Source: Paenibacillus sp.
GTDB taxonomy: Bacteria > Bacillota > Bacilli > Paenibacillales > Paenibacillaceae
Length of the DNA: 64,000 nt
NCBI GenBank assembly: GCA_017512705.1
Contig: JAFWEX010000050.1
Location: 1 to 64,000 of the forward strand
Direction of reading: 5' to 3'
Shown: piece by piece, positions 18,599 to 27,728 of the stretch
How the letters are laid out: the number at the start of each line of letters is the position of its first letter
Numbering within the stretch: position 1 is the stretch's first letter
The notes under the pieces: generated by a model
The model's input: only the letters and a program-made list of their open reading frames with translations
What the model was told of the DNA's origin: nothing
The model's database searches: none
Translations under genes and position numbers: made by a program

Positions 18599-20386
18599 TT
18601 GAACAAAATTAAAAACGCTTTCACCAAACTACCCATTCATCACAAAACGATTTTACTGATTGGCTTCTTGATGTTGATCAGTTTTGCTTTCTACGTATCT
18701 GTTATGCAGTACGTGCTCAATATTTATGACCGCCAGATCTATGAGAAGTCATCACAAGTGCTGAATATGTCTTCGGTCGGCATTGAGAACAAACTACGCG
18801 AGTTATCCAATCTGTCTTTCAAAGTGATGTCGGATGAGCCACTGCAACAGTATTTGCTGCAACTGGAGAAGGCGAACTCAGGATACGAGCGGAACAGTCT
18901 ACGGAAAAAGATTACGAATCGTCTTGTTGCCTACGCTGGTTCCGAGAAATACGTGTACTCCATGATCTTTATCGACAACGATAACAATGTGATGGCGGCA
19001 GGCAACCGGGAAGGGATCTCAGCGACGAAACAAAATGAACTGATTGCCCTCGGCGAGCAATACGCTGGCTCCAACGTATGGCAGGCAAGCGGGGATCAGC
19101 AGGCAAGGCTACTGTCGGTCAGACAGGTGAAGTCTTTTACAGGTGGGGCATTTACGCTGGAAAAGCTGGGAACTCTGATTATCCGTGTGCGGCTCGATCG
19201 TATCGTACAGGATCAGATGCAGGAACCAGCGGAAGACTCCCAGCTGCTAATTATTGATGGAACCGAAGTTATTTATCCAACGGAGTCCAACGTCAGCAAG
19301 TCGGAAATTGCAGCAGAACTGAAGCGAACGGAACCTTACTGGATTGCCAGCCTAGATCAGGGCAAATATTTTGTAGCTAGAGCCTATTCGTCATACACGA
19401 ACTGGAATTATTTATATACCACGCCTTTTGATCAGATGTTCAAACAGATTCAATTTGTGAAACAGCTAGTGATGGTCATTTTTATTATGATCTTTCTGGT
19501 CGCCCTTGTGATCGGAGCCAAGTTCTCTCGCAGTATCACCCACCCGATTGCTCAATTAATTAAAAAGATGCGTAATATTGAAAAAGGTGATCTGGATAAA
19601 CTGGAGGAAGCTGCCCTTGGCAACATTCCCGTATCTCCGCAAAATGAAGTCGGATTACTGCATCGAACCTTCAAGATGATGTTACAGCGAATTCGTGAGC
19701 TGATTGATGAGAACTATGCGAAGCAACTCGTCATTCGAGAGACTGAATTGAAAGCGCTTCAGGCGCAGATTAATCCTCATTTTTTGTATAACACCCTGGA
19801 ATCCATTAACTGGCTGGCCAAAGTACAGAAGCAACATCAAATATCCGAAATGGTGGAGGCTCTTGGATTCTTGCTGCGCAGCTCGGTCAATATGTCCGAG
19901 AAGTGGATTACACTGGAGCGAGAGCTGGATATTGTGCGCAGCTATGTGACGATTCAGCGTACCCGGTTTGAGGAAAGACTTGATTTTGATATGCATATTG
20001 CCCCGGAGGTAGGAACAGCCAGAATTCCGAAGTTAACGTTACAGCCGCTGGTGGAGAATGCCATCCATTATGCGCTGGAACCAAGTGTCGAGCCGTGCCA
20101 GATTCGAATCCGTGCCAGAGCAGAGGGGGATTACGTCCGGATTGAGGTCGAAGATAATGGGCCGGGCATGACATCTGAATTCATGGAACGTTTGCAGGAA
20201 GGGCAGATTCAGACCAGAGGACAGGGCATAGGACTTACGAACATTCAGGAACGTCTCCGCCTGACCTTCGGGGACGAAGGCATTATGAGCATAAGCAGCA
20301 AGCCTGGATCAGGAACTGTAGTATCGATCAGCATACCTTGGATCAGAGAGGACGATGACGATGTACAAAGTGATGCTCGTAGATGA
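18599..20386 (+). CDS. YesM-type sensor histidine kinase
   Basis: A kinase of about 595 residues of the His_kinase (LytS/YesM) group. A first membrane segment lies near residues 18-40, then a dCache-like external domain of about 240 residues, a second membrane segment (FIMIFLVALVIGA), a HAMP linker, and the kinase with the phospho-acceptor His in NPHFLYNTLE. The ATPase motif is VEDNGPGM. I place the start at TTG 18599 because AAAGGAG lies six bases upstream; the ATG at 18530 has no ribosome binding site. It overlaps the response regulator gene and stands upstream of a sugar ABC operon, whose inducer it probably senses. Confidence 0.9.
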   Translation: MNKIKNAFTKLPIHHKTILLIGFLMLISFAFYVSVMQYVLNIYDRQIYEKSSQVLNMSSVGIENKLRELSNLSFKVMSDEPLQQYLLQLEKANSGYERNSLRKKITNRLVAYAGSEKYVYSMIFIDNDNNVMAAGNREGISATKQNELIALGEQYAGSNVWQASGDQQARLLSVRQVKSFTGGAFTLEKLGTLIIRVRLDRIVQDQMQEPAEDSQLLIIDGTEVIYPTESNVSKSEIAAELKRTEPYWIASLDQGKYFVARAYSSYTNWNYLYTTPFDQMFKQIQFVKQLVMVIFIMIFLVALVIGAKFSRSITHPIAQLIKKMRNIEKGDLDKLEEAALGNIPVSPQNEVGLLHRTFKMMLQRIRELIDENYAKQLVIRETELKALQAQINPHFLYNTLESINWLAKVQKQHQISEMVEALGFLLRSSVNMSEKWITLERELDIVRSYVTIQRTRFEERLDFDMHIAPEVGTARIPKLTLQPLVENAIHYALEPSVEPCQIRIRARAEGDYVRIEVEDNGPGMTSEFMERLQEGQIQTRGQGIGLTNIQERLRLTFGDEGIMSISSKPGSGTVVSISIPWIREDDDDVQSDARR

Positions 20387-21914
20387 TGAACGTGTAATAC
20401 TGGATGGAATTTCTCAAGTTGTTGACTGGGCAGCCGCAGGGACAGAACTTGTAGATACGGCGAGAAATGGCGTGGAAGCGCTGGGGAAAATAGAAAGTGC
20501 CCAACCGGATATTATCATTACCGATATTTCCATGCCGGGCTTGGATGGACTAGGTCTGATTGAGAAGGCATCGGAGGCTTATCCGGCTGTACGTTTTATT
20601 ATGCTATCCGGCTACAAGGAGTTTGAGTATGCGCGCAAGGCGATGCAATATGGGGTGAAGCATTATCTGCTCAAACCCTGCAATGAGCATCAGATTCATG
20701 ATGCCTTAATCGAGCTGTTACAGGAGCGTCAGGATGCGCAGGTGAAAGAACATGTTGCAGGAGAGATCAAGCAGCGTTTGCAACGGGTTCTTCCCCATGT
20801 GAAGGAGCAGTTCCTATTGGAGTTTATGACCAATCGTACATATGGTCCAGTGGATCTGGCGTATTATCAGGATCTGTTCAATCTGGATCTGCAACAGAAC
20901 TGTGTCCGGTTACTACTGCTTCGGATCGTGGATGAGCATGATTACAGTCATTTATTTGCGATTAAAAATATAGCTGCTGACCTTCTTCCTGATATGCTGT
21001 TAAGCACGACGATTGAAGGTAAACTCTTGATTGTGCTGGCAGATCCAGCCGATGTGAATGTACTTCAAGAGCAGATTGAAGCGGTTCGTCAGGCGTTTAC
21101 CCGTCTGTACAGATTGGAGCTAACAGCCGCTCTGAGCGAGGCGGATCATATGACCCAGTCTCGGCAACTGTTCGGCGAGGTATTGCAATATTTGAATCAT
21201 CGCTTTTTCATCGGAGAAGGCAAGCTCATTACGAAGAAAGATGTGGTGCTGGCAGGCGAATGTGATGGTGTGCATGTGGAACGAGATGCTGATCAGCTGT
21301 GTCAGCTGATCAAATCAGGGAATACGGAGGAGGCTGCCGCTGAGGTACATCGCTTGTTCGAGCAGTTGGCCGTCCAGAAGCTGGATATCGAGGTGACACG
21401 CGCTTACGTGATGCAGTTATATTCGGCCATGATTCAGGTCTGTCCGCCTGAGGAGGCAACTGATTTCACACAGCGGATGGCGGAGCTGTCTCATATCGAT
21501 ACGTTGTCTGATCTGAAGACGTTTGTAGCCGATAGTGCTGCCCGGTTAAGCACAGGTTATTATAAAAATTACATCAGCCGCCAATCTTCGGTGGTGGAGA
21601 AAATGATGGACATCGTGGATCGCCACTACGGTGAAGCTGATCTTTCGTTAAGCGGAGTGGCCCATCAGATGTTATATATGAATCCCGATTATCTCGGCAA
21701 AATATTCAAAAGAGTAACTGGCGAAAATTTCTCGAATTACGTCAATCGCTTGCGCATTGAACGAGCATGTGAACATATCCGCAGAGGTGGGGATGTGAAG
21801 GTATTTGAGCTCGCAGAACTGTTTGGGTTTGGCGGGAACTCCCAATATTTCAGTCAGGTGTTCAAAAAATGGACCGGTATGACACCTACTGAATTCCGCA
21901 GATTCGGCATCTAA
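20361..21914 (+). CDS. YesN-type response regulator with AraC DNA-binding domain
   Basis: A 517-residue regulator: receiver domain at residues 1-120 (phospho-acceptor Asp in IIITDISMPGLDG and the Lys in LLKPC), a middle region of unknown fold, and an AraC double helix-turn-helix at the C-terminus (LSGVAHQMLYMNPDYLGKIF and the closing FKKWTGMTPTEFRR). The second ATG (20361) suits the GAGAGG site better than the first (20355). It should activate the downstream transporter and esterase genes in response to its kinase partner. Confidence 0.9.
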   Translation: MYKVMLVDDERVILDGISQVVDWAAAGTELVDTARNGVEALGKIESAQPDIIITDISMPGLDGLGLIEKASEAYPAVRFIMLSGYKEFEYARKAMQYGVKHYLLKPCNEHQIHDALIELLQERQDAQVKEHVAGEIKQRLQRVLPHVKEQFLLEFMTNRTYGPVDLAYYQDLFNLDLQQNCVRLLLLRIVDEHDYSHLFAIKNIAADLLPDMLLSTTIEGKLLIVLADPADVNVLQEQIEAVRQAFTRLYRLELTAALSEADHMTQSRQLFGEVLQYLNHRFFIGEGKLITKKDVVLAGECDGVHVERDADQLCQLIKSGNTEEAAAEVHRLFEQLAVQKLDIEVTRAYVMQLYSAMIQVCPPEEATDFTQRMAELSHIDTLSDLKTFVADSAARLSTGYYKNYISRQSSVVEKMMDIVDRHYGEADLSLSGVAHQMLYMNPDYLGKIFKRVTGENFSNYVNRLRIERACEHIRRGGDVKVFELAELFGFGGNSQYFSQVFKKWTGMTPTEFRRFGI

Positions 21915-21961
21915 CAGAGTGAATTGTTAATGATTCACCCATATCATGCTCCATTTTCAAA

Positions 21962-22011
21962 AGGAGGACAACCGGCGCATGGAGCGTCAGGGATGTCCTC
22001 CTCTGTTTTTT
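21962..22011 (+). terminator. Rho-independent terminator
   Basis: AGGAGGACA at 21962-21970 pairs with TGTCCTCCT at 21994-22002, followed by a long T-run. It separates the two-component genes from the ABC transporter operon. Confidence 0.85.
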
Positions 22012-22080
22012 AAACCAAGAAGACGGTTTTGTGTATTCAACTTGGATCGTACTTTTGCGAAAATGACAATATCAAGTTTG

Positions 22081-22094
22081 TGAAAGCGTTATCA
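22081..22094 (+). promoter_or_regulatory. cre site (CcpA catabolite-repression operator)
   Basis: TGAAAGCGTTATCA matches the cre consensus TGNAANCGNWNNCA at every fixed position. It lies 68 bases before the start codon of the sugar-binding lipoprotein gene, in a usual position for CcpA repression. It implies that the transporter/esterase operon is shut off when preferred sugars are present. Confidence 0.75.
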
Positions 22095-22162
22095 GAATAT
22101 CGTTAACAAGATAAAGATAACCCGCTCACAATACCATATCAGCAAAAAAAGGGGAGATTGGC

Positions 22163-23452
22163 ATGGTGAAAAAGGCAATATTCCTGATGATGGCTGCGTT
22201 ACTGGTTTTTACAGCAGCGTGCAGCTCAGGCGGAGGCAGCGAGCAAGAGAGCGGTAGCAAGGATGGCTCCGTGAATTTGCGTATTGCCTGGTGGGGCTCG
22301 GATACACGACATGAATATACACAGAAGGTCATCGACCTGTATAAAACGAAAAACCCGAACGTCAAAATTGATGTGGAATACGCTTCCTTTGATGACTACT
22401 GGAAAAAGCTTGCTCCGCAAGCCGCGGCCAATCAGCTGCCAGACATCATTCAGATGGATATTTCCTACATCAGTCAGTATGCCCAGAACGGACAGCTTGA
22501 AGATCTCGCACCGTACCTTGGTAATCAGATCAAAGTGGACGATGTGGCAGAGAATGTCATCAGCACGGGTGTAATCAACGGCAAACAGTACGGTGTACCT
22601 GCCGGTGTGAATGTTCTTGGTTTTCAATACGATCCAGCATTGCTCAAGAAAGCAGGCCTCGATGCTATGCCGGAAAATCTGACATGGGAATCCTATGAAG
22701 CACTCGGTAAACAAGCTGCAGAGAAAGGACTTTATCTGGATGGCGGCGTAGCACCGGATATCTTCTTCCATTACTTCCTGCGTACCAAAGGAAAATCACT
22801 CTACAACCCGGAAGGGACCGGGCTTGGTTATGATGACGATGCACTGTTTGTAGAGTTCTTCGGATTAATGCATCGAATGATCGAGCAGAAGGCAGCACCT
22901 TCACCAGATGTGGCTAACCAAACGAAAGGTATTATTGAAGAGTCCGATCTGGTCAAGGAAAAAGGGATCGGGGTATGGCAATGGTCGAACCAGTTCGTCG
23001 CTTTGCAGCAGGTCGCTAACCGTCCGCTTGCCATTGCACCAATGCCAGGACCGGATATGGAAAAAGGACTTTATATGCAGCCAAGTATGTACTGGGGTGT
23101 AACATCCAACTCCAAGGTGAAGGAAGAAGCAGCCAAGTTCATTGACTTCTGGGTGAACGATGTGGAAGCCAACAAACTGATCAAAGGGGAACGTGGCGTG
23201 CCGATTTCTGGAAAAATAAAAGAGGCCATTGCACCTGAACTGAGTGACGCTACGAAACAGGTGTTTGAATTCGTAGCTTCGATGGAGCCGAAGGCTTCCC
23301 CAATGAGCCCTCCACCTCCAGTTGGGTCACCTGAAGTGATCTCTTCCCTGGCGGATGTGGTGGAAGAGTTGAACTTTGGCAAGATTACGGCCGAACAGGC
23401 AGCACAGACTTTCCGTAAAAATGCGGAAGCCGTACTTGCAAACAATAAATAA
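22163..23452 (+). CDS. ABC transporter sugar-binding lipoprotein
   Basis: A 429-residue extracellular solute-binding protein of family 1. The lipobox FTAAC gives a lipidated cysteine after a 19-residue signal peptide. The first strand NLRIAWWGSDTRHEYTQ is typical of the oligosaccharide-binding group. It delivers its ligand to the two permeases that follow. The ATPase is not encoded here, so a shared MsmX-type ATPase elsewhere is expected. The neighbouring rhamnogalacturonan esterase suggests pectin-derived oligosaccharides as ligands. GGGGAG precedes the ATG. Confidence 0.92.
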   Translation: MVKKAIFLMMAALLVFTAACSSGGGSEQESGSKDGSVNLRIAWWGSDTRHEYTQKVIDLYKTKNPNVKIDVEYASFDDYWKKLAPQAAANQLPDIIQMDISYISQYAQNGQLEDLAPYLGNQIKVDDVAENVISTGVINGKQYGVPAGVNVLGFQYDPALLKKAGLDAMPENLTWESYEALGKQAAEKGLYLDGGVAPDIFFHYFLRTKGKSLYNPEGTGLGYDDDALFVEFFGLMHRMIEQKAAPSPDVANQTKGIIEESDLVKEKGIGVWQWSNQFVALQQVANRPLAIAPMPGPDMEKGLYMQPSMYWGVTSNSKVKEEAAKFIDFWVNDVEANKLIKGERGVPISGKIKEAIAPELSDATKQVFEFVASMEPKASPMSPPPPVGSPEVISSLADVVEELNFGKITAEQAAQTFRKNAEAVLANNK

Positions 23453-23494
23453 CAATGGAATGATGGCTTGCTCGTCCCACTTGCAGGGATGATC

Positions 23495-23538
23495 GGGAAC
23501 GGGGCTGCTCGCTCAAGGCGAGGGCCTTTCCCCGTCCC
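23495..23538 (+). other. Intercistronic stem-loop between binding protein and permease
   Basis: GGGAACGGGG (23495-23504) pairs with CCCCGTCCC (23530-23538) with a bulged A, and an inner CTCGC/GCGAG stem extends it. There is no T-run. Hairpins in this place often protect the binding-protein mRNA and lower permease expression. Confidence 0.55.
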
Positions 23539-23592
23539 ATCTGCAACTTGAAGATTAGCAGCAGGCTGATCCATGAAGGAGGTACGTTCCAC

Positions 23593-24495
23593 TTGAGGCA
23601 GTATTCTTCATTGCGCAGAAACTTGACGGGATATGCGTTTATCAGTCCATTTATTATTGGGTTTCTCGGATTTACGCTCATCCCTATGTTTGTTTCCTTA
23701 TATATGTCGTTTACAAGTTATAACCTGTTCACCTCTCCTAAGTGGATTGGGCTGGACAACTATACTAAGATGTTTTTTGATGACCCGAAATACTGGAATT
23801 CGGTCAAGGTAACGTTTTTATATGTATTCATCGGAGTGCCGTTAAGACTCATATTTGCCCTCTTTGTTGCGATGATTCTGAACACAGGTTCTCGCGTGGT
23901 AGGAACGTATCGTACGTTATACTATCTGCCTTCCATCATCGGCGGAAGCGTAGCAGTATCCATTATGTGGCGTAACCTGTTCAGCAATGAAGGTGTCATT
24001 AACAGTGCCATGACCGCTATCGGCATTGGGCCAATCAGTTGGTTTGGTGACCCGGATGCCGCTCTTGTGATGCTGATCTCCCTGTCGGTATGGCAGTTCG
24101 GTTCATCGATGCTAATCTTCCTGGCAGGACTCAAAAATATATCTCCCGAAATGTATGAGGCCGCAGGTGTGGATGGTGCGAATCCAGTCCGGAAGTTTTT
24201 CAGTATTACGCTGCCACTCCTCAGTCCAATCGTGCTATTCAATCTGATCATGCAGACGATTGGTGCGTTTATGACCTTTGTGCCTGCCTACATCATCTCC
24301 AAAGGTGAGGGTGGTCCGATGGACGGTACCATGCTGTACTCACTGTATCTGTTCCGTCAGGCGTTTATGTTTAACAACATGGGTTATGCTTCTGCTATGG
24401 CATGGGTGATGTTGATTATGATTGGTTTGCTTACAGCGGTTGTGTTCCTCACATCCAAGTTCTGGGTGTTCTACGAATCTGAAGGAGGGAAGTAA
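23593..24495 (+). CDS. Sugar ABC transporter permease (MalF/LacF-type)
   Basis: A 300-residue inner membrane permease with six predicted membrane segments and the EAA loop ([25 protein letters not shown]) that contacts the ATPase. The TTG at 23593 is the likely start: GAAGGAGG lies nine bases upstream, and the sequence from there begins [19 protein letters not shown], typical of this family. The longer reading from 23548 has no ribosome binding site. The stop overlaps the ATG of the next permease. Confidence 0.9.
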   Translation: MRQYSSLRRNLTGYAFISPFIIGFLGFTLIPMFVSLYMSFTSYNLFTSPKWIGLDNYTKMFFDDPKYWNSVKVTFLYVFIGVPLRLIFALFVAMILNTGSRVVGTYRTLYYLPSIIGGSVAVSIMWRNLFSNEGVINSAMTAIGIGPISWFGDPDAALVMLISLSVWQFGSSMLIFLAGLKNISPEMYEAAGVDGANPVRKFFSITLPLLSPIVLFNLIMQTIGAFMTFVPAYIISKGEGGPMDGTMLYSLYLFRQAFMFNNMGYASAMAWVMLIMIGLLTAVVFLTSKFWVFYESEGGK

Positions 24496-25337
24496 TGATG
24501 GTGTGGAAAAATATCAAATGGCCCATTTATCATCTATTCGTCGCCGCACTTGCCCTTCTGATGCTCTACCCGGTACTGTGGATGCTATTCAGCTCTTTCA
24601 AGGAAAGCCGGACGATTTTTGTAACAGCGGAGAGTTTGTTTCCGACCGAATGGATCTGGTCCAACTATGTGGATGGCTGGAAAGGAACAGCCGGACGGCC
24701 ATTCATGCATTACATTACCAATTCACTCATCATTGTGGTGATCTCTACCATTGGAGCAGTGTTATCATCATCCCTAATCGCATTTGGTTTTGCCAGACTG
24801 AATTTCAAAGGACGTACCTTCTGGTTCTCTCTGATGATGCTTACGCTGATGCTGCCGCATGACGTGGTATTGGTTCCGCAGTACATCATCTTTACCAAGC
24901 TGGGCTGGCTTAACACAATCTTGCCGATTGTTGTACCTACCTTCTTCGGAATGCCGTTTTTTATCTTCCTGATGGTACAGTTTATTCGCACCATTCCGAA
25001 AGAGCTGGACGAAGCAGCCACGATTGACGGGTGTAACAAATTTAGGCTCTATATCCAGATTATTATGCCACTGATCAAATCTTCGCTGGCGACAGCGGCA
25101 ATCTTCTCCTTTTACTGGAGATGGGAAGACTTGCTTGGACCGGTGCTGTATCTGAACTCGCCTGACAAGTACACCGTCTCTATGGCACTCAAAATGTTCC
25201 TGGATAGTGAATCTGCTTCCAACTGGGGCGCGATGTTTGCGATGTCGATTGTCAGTTTGATCCCGGTTGTGGCTGTATTCTTCATCTTCCAGAAACAGAT
25301 TGTTCAAGGGATGAGTACGAGTGGTTTGAAGGGATAA
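24495..25337 (+). CDS. Sugar ABC transporter permease (MalG/LacG-type)
   Basis: A 280-residue permease, partner of the preceding one. Six membrane segments are visible with the EAA loop [25 protein letters not shown]. The start codon shares a base with the previous stop (TAATG), and GAAGGAGG precedes it, so the two are translationally coupled. Confidence 0.92.
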   Translation: MMVWKNIKWPIYHLFVAALALLMLYPVLWMLFSSFKESRTIFVTAESLFPTEWIWSNYVDGWKGTAGRPFMHYITNSLIIVVISTIGAVLSSSLIAFGFARLNFKGRTFWFSLMMLTLMLPHDVVLVPQYIIFTKLGWLNTILPIVVPTFFGMPFFIFLMVQFIRTIPKELDEAATIDGCNKFRLYIQIIMPLIKSSLATAAIFSFYWRWEDLLGPVLYLNSPDKYTVSMALKMFLDSESASNWGAMFAMSIVSLIPVVAVFFIFQKQIVQGMSTSGLKG

Positions 25338-25384
25338 TGAAGCAGCCAACGATATTGAACAAAACACATGGAGGATATTAATTA

Positions 25385-26680
25385 GTGGACTCAGCGGACG
25401 TGAATAATCCAGAACAAAGAGTAACCTCGTGGAAATTTAGTTTTGGTCCATACGTAGATGCCGAAGTAGACAAAGCAATCAAGTCGGAACGAAGTATGGA
25501 TGAGGTAGAGAATGAAGTAAGCAGGCAAGGCAACGATGTGATTGCGGTGAATGCAGACGGGTACACGGCTGTTTCGTCCACAATGATATATGACGAGCGT
25601 AGAGGATACGGATTCGAACCAGGTTCACTGGTTTATGAAAAGCAGCGATATGAAGAGCGTGATGATGAGTCACATTCTTCAAAAGGTTTCCCTGTTCCGC
25701 AAGAACAGGCATCGTTGTCTGCCCGCTTGCGTTCAGGCTTTTGCATCCCGCTCAAGGCAGCTTTTGTTGTGGATGTACCCGATGGAACGTATCAGGTGCT
25801 TCTGATTGCTGGAGACCCGCTTGCGGATACAGTTACCCGTGTGAAAGCGGGAGAAGGCCGCCTTATGTTGCCCACGATCCGCACGGTTGCTGGACAATGT
25901 GCAGAGATGCGGTTTGCTGTAGTTGTTCGGGGCGGTCAGCTTCGTTTGACTTTCTCGGGGCCAGCACCTCGCATCAATGCACTGGAGATTACGCTGGCGA
26001 ATCAAACGATGACCATTTTTCTCGCCGGAGATTCAACGGTAACCGATCAACCGGAGAGCGGATATCCGTATTGCGGCTGGGGGCAGTTATTGCCTGCACA
26101 GTTCAAACATGATGTGGCCGTGGATAATCACGCGCAGTCGGGAAGAAGCTCTCGCAGCTTTATTCATGAAGGTCGGTTGGATGCCATTATGCAGCACATC
26201 AAGCCGGATGACTTTCTATTGATCCAGTTTGGACATAACGATGAGAAGCCGGACCCTGAACGGGGAACCGAGCCTTTCACCACCTATAAGCAGTATTTGA
26301 AAAAGTATATCGATGCCGCACGCGCGGTTAAAGCTCACCCGGTACTAATCACACCTGTACATCGACGATATTTTGCCGAAGATGGCACTTTAACCGACAC
26401 ACACGGCGATTATATTACCGCCGTCCGTGAACTAGCGGCTGAGGAAGAAGTTGCACTAATCGATCTGGCTGAGCGTAGCCGGGTACTGTTTGAGGCGGCG
26501 GGCGTGGAAGGCACCAAAGATGATTTTATGTGGGTGCTGCCCGGCGAATATATGAACTTCCCCACAGGGGTAGAAGATAATACGCATTTTCAGGAGCGCG
26601 GTGCACGCCGATTAGCGCAGCAGGTGGCTGAAGCCATCCGCGAGCTGCGTTTGCAGCCGTTACAGATGTATTTGCGTTAA
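25385..26680 (+). CDS. Rhamnogalacturonan-acetylesterase-like SGNH hydrolase
   Basis: A 431-residue protein. Residues about 1-200 resemble a beta-sandwich seen at the front of RhgT-type esterases (start VTSWKFSFGP). The C-terminal half is the SGNH esterase: FLAGDSTVTDQ (Ser), NHAQSGRSSRSF (Gly), QFGHNDEKPD (Asn), and DNTHFQERGA (Asp/His). The group removes acetyl groups from rhamnogalacturonan I of pectin, like B. subtilis YesT/YesY. There is no signal peptide, so it acts inside the cell on imported oligosaccharides. The start is GTG with GGAGG ten bases upstream. It is the last gene of the transporter operon. Confidence 0.85.
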   Translation: MDSADVNNPEQRVTSWKFSFGPYVDAEVDKAIKSERSMDEVENEVSRQGNDVIAVNADGYTAVSSTMIYDERRGYGFEPGSLVYEKQRYEERDDESHSSKGFPVPQEQASLSARLRSGFCIPLKAAFVVDVPDGTYQVLLIAGDPLADTVTRVKAGEGRLMLPTIRTVAGQCAEMRFAVVVRGGQLRLTFSGPAPRINALEITLANQTMTIFLAGDSTVTDQPESGYPYCGWGQLLPAQFKHDVAVDNHAQSGRSSRSFIHEGRLDAIMQHIKPDDFLLIQFGHNDEKPDPERGTEPFTTYKQYLKKYIDAARAVKAHPVLITPVHRRYFAEDGTLTDTHGDYITAVRELAAEEEVALIDLAERSRVLFEAAGVEGTKDDFMWVLPGEYMNFPTGVEDNTHFQERGARRLAQQVAEAIRELRLQPLQMYLR

Positions 26681-26685
26681 AATGC

Positions 26686-27175
26686 GAGCCCAAGCGAAGC
26701 GGCGAGCCGACAAAAGTGGCCTAGCGAAGCGAAGGCCATGCCTTTTAAAGCAGTAGAGGGCGAGCAAGGCAGCGAGAGGGGCGGAATCGGGAAGAGGGAG
26801 GGAAGCGCCCGCGTTTGGCACGGGATTTCCCCATAAGAGGGGAAAGAAGAAATCCCGGACCAACAGCGGCCCGCACCCCGATCCGCGCCCTGAGTGTCTG
26901 CCAGCGAGCCACAACAGGGGTTAAACGAAACGTGAGTCAAGCGCAGCGACGAGCGAACAAACTTGCCCAGCGAAGCGAAGGCCATGTTTTTTAAAGCAGT
27001 AGAGGGCGAGCAAAGCAGCGAGGGGGGCGGAATCGGGAAAAGGGAGGGAAGCGCCCGCGTTTGGCACGGGATTTCCCCACTAGAGGGGGTATAGAAGAAA
27101 TCCCGGACCAACAGCGGCCCGCACCCCGATCCGCGCCCTGAGTGTCCGCCTACGAGCCACAGAGGGGGTTTAACC
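26686..27175. repeat. Two tandem copies of a GC-rich ~246-bp element
   Basis: Copy one (about 26686-26930) and copy two (about 26936-27175) are near-identical over most of their length at a period of 246-248 bases. For example AGCGAAGCGAAGGCCATG occurs at 26723 and 26969, and TTAAAGCAGTAGAGGGCGAG at 26745 and 26991. Each copy has a hairpin with a conserved stem (CGGGATTTC with GAAATCCCG, and an inner CCCC/GGGG) and a variable loop, as well as GCGAAGC-rich flanks. Composition is well above the neighbours. A 168-codon minus-strand ORF crosses both copies, but I do not believe it is a gene. Confidence 0.85.
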
Positions 27176-27213
27176 CTCATCACCTTCGCAATGAGATAAA
27201 GGAGGAGTGCCCC

Positions 27214-27609
27214 ATGCTAGATCACACAAGCGTGCAAAAATCTACACTCCATGGACATACCTACTGGGTTATTCCGGACGGTTATATCCCTCCGGATAGT
27301 TCAGGTGCGCTCGAGAGTCACGAGAGCATTTGTGTTTTGAACACTGGCAGTGAAGATGCAACACTTGAAATTACGATTTACTTTGAAGATCGAGATCCTC
27401 TTGAAGAGATTCGAGCCAAAGTCCCCGCTCGAAGAACGAAGCACATCCGCACCGCATCTTTACGTTCTGGAGAGGAAGCCATTCCTCCCGGCGTGCCATA
27501 TGCAATTACAGTATCGAGTAATGTACCTGTCATTGTTCAGTACAGTCGTCTGGACACAACTCAGCCCGAACTGGCATTAATGAGTGTGATGGCATATCCG
27601 CTAACATAA
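27214..27609 (+). CDS. Sensory rhodopsin transducer (ASRT)-family protein
   Basis: A 131-residue beta-sandwich protein matching the Anabaena sensory rhodopsin transducer family: YWVIPDGYIPP, HESICVLNTGSEDATLEIT, a YFEDRDP core, VPARRTKHIR and VPVIVQYSRLDT. In Anabaena the homologue binds sensory rhodopsin, but most family members occur without a rhodopsin and are thought to be small-ligand or carbohydrate binders. No rhodopsin is seen here. The position beside pectin-use genes supports a sugar-related role. The ATG at 27214 has AAAGGAGG upstream. Confidence 0.85.
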   Translation: MLDHTSVQKSTLHGHTYWVIPDGYIPPDSSGALESHESICVLNTGSEDATLEITIYFEDRDPLEEIRAKVPARRTKHIRTASLRSGEEAIPPGVPYAITVSSNVPVIVQYSRLDTTQPELALMSVMAYPLT

Positions 27610-27673
27610 GCTATGTTTAACGCGTAAGTGTTGTAATTAGTTTTGCCAGACTAACAAGTGACGGTTACGAGCG

Positions 27674-27720
27674 AAAAGACCTGTTCCGCATCAGATTCGA
27701 TGCAGAGCACAGGTCTTTTT
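27674..27720. terminator. Bidirectional rho-independent terminator
   Basis: AAAAGACCTGT at 27674-27684 pairs with ACAGGTCTTTTT at 27709-27720, with A- and T-runs on the two sides. It serves the ASRT gene and the convergent germination operon. Confidence 0.85.
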
Positions 27721-27728
27721 ACGTTGCC

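Noticed and set aside
26677..27183. 168-codon minus-strand ORF across the duplicated element
   Set aside because: It is internally repeated only because the DNA is, has no good ribosome binding site, and the differences between copies follow hairpin loops rather than codon positions.
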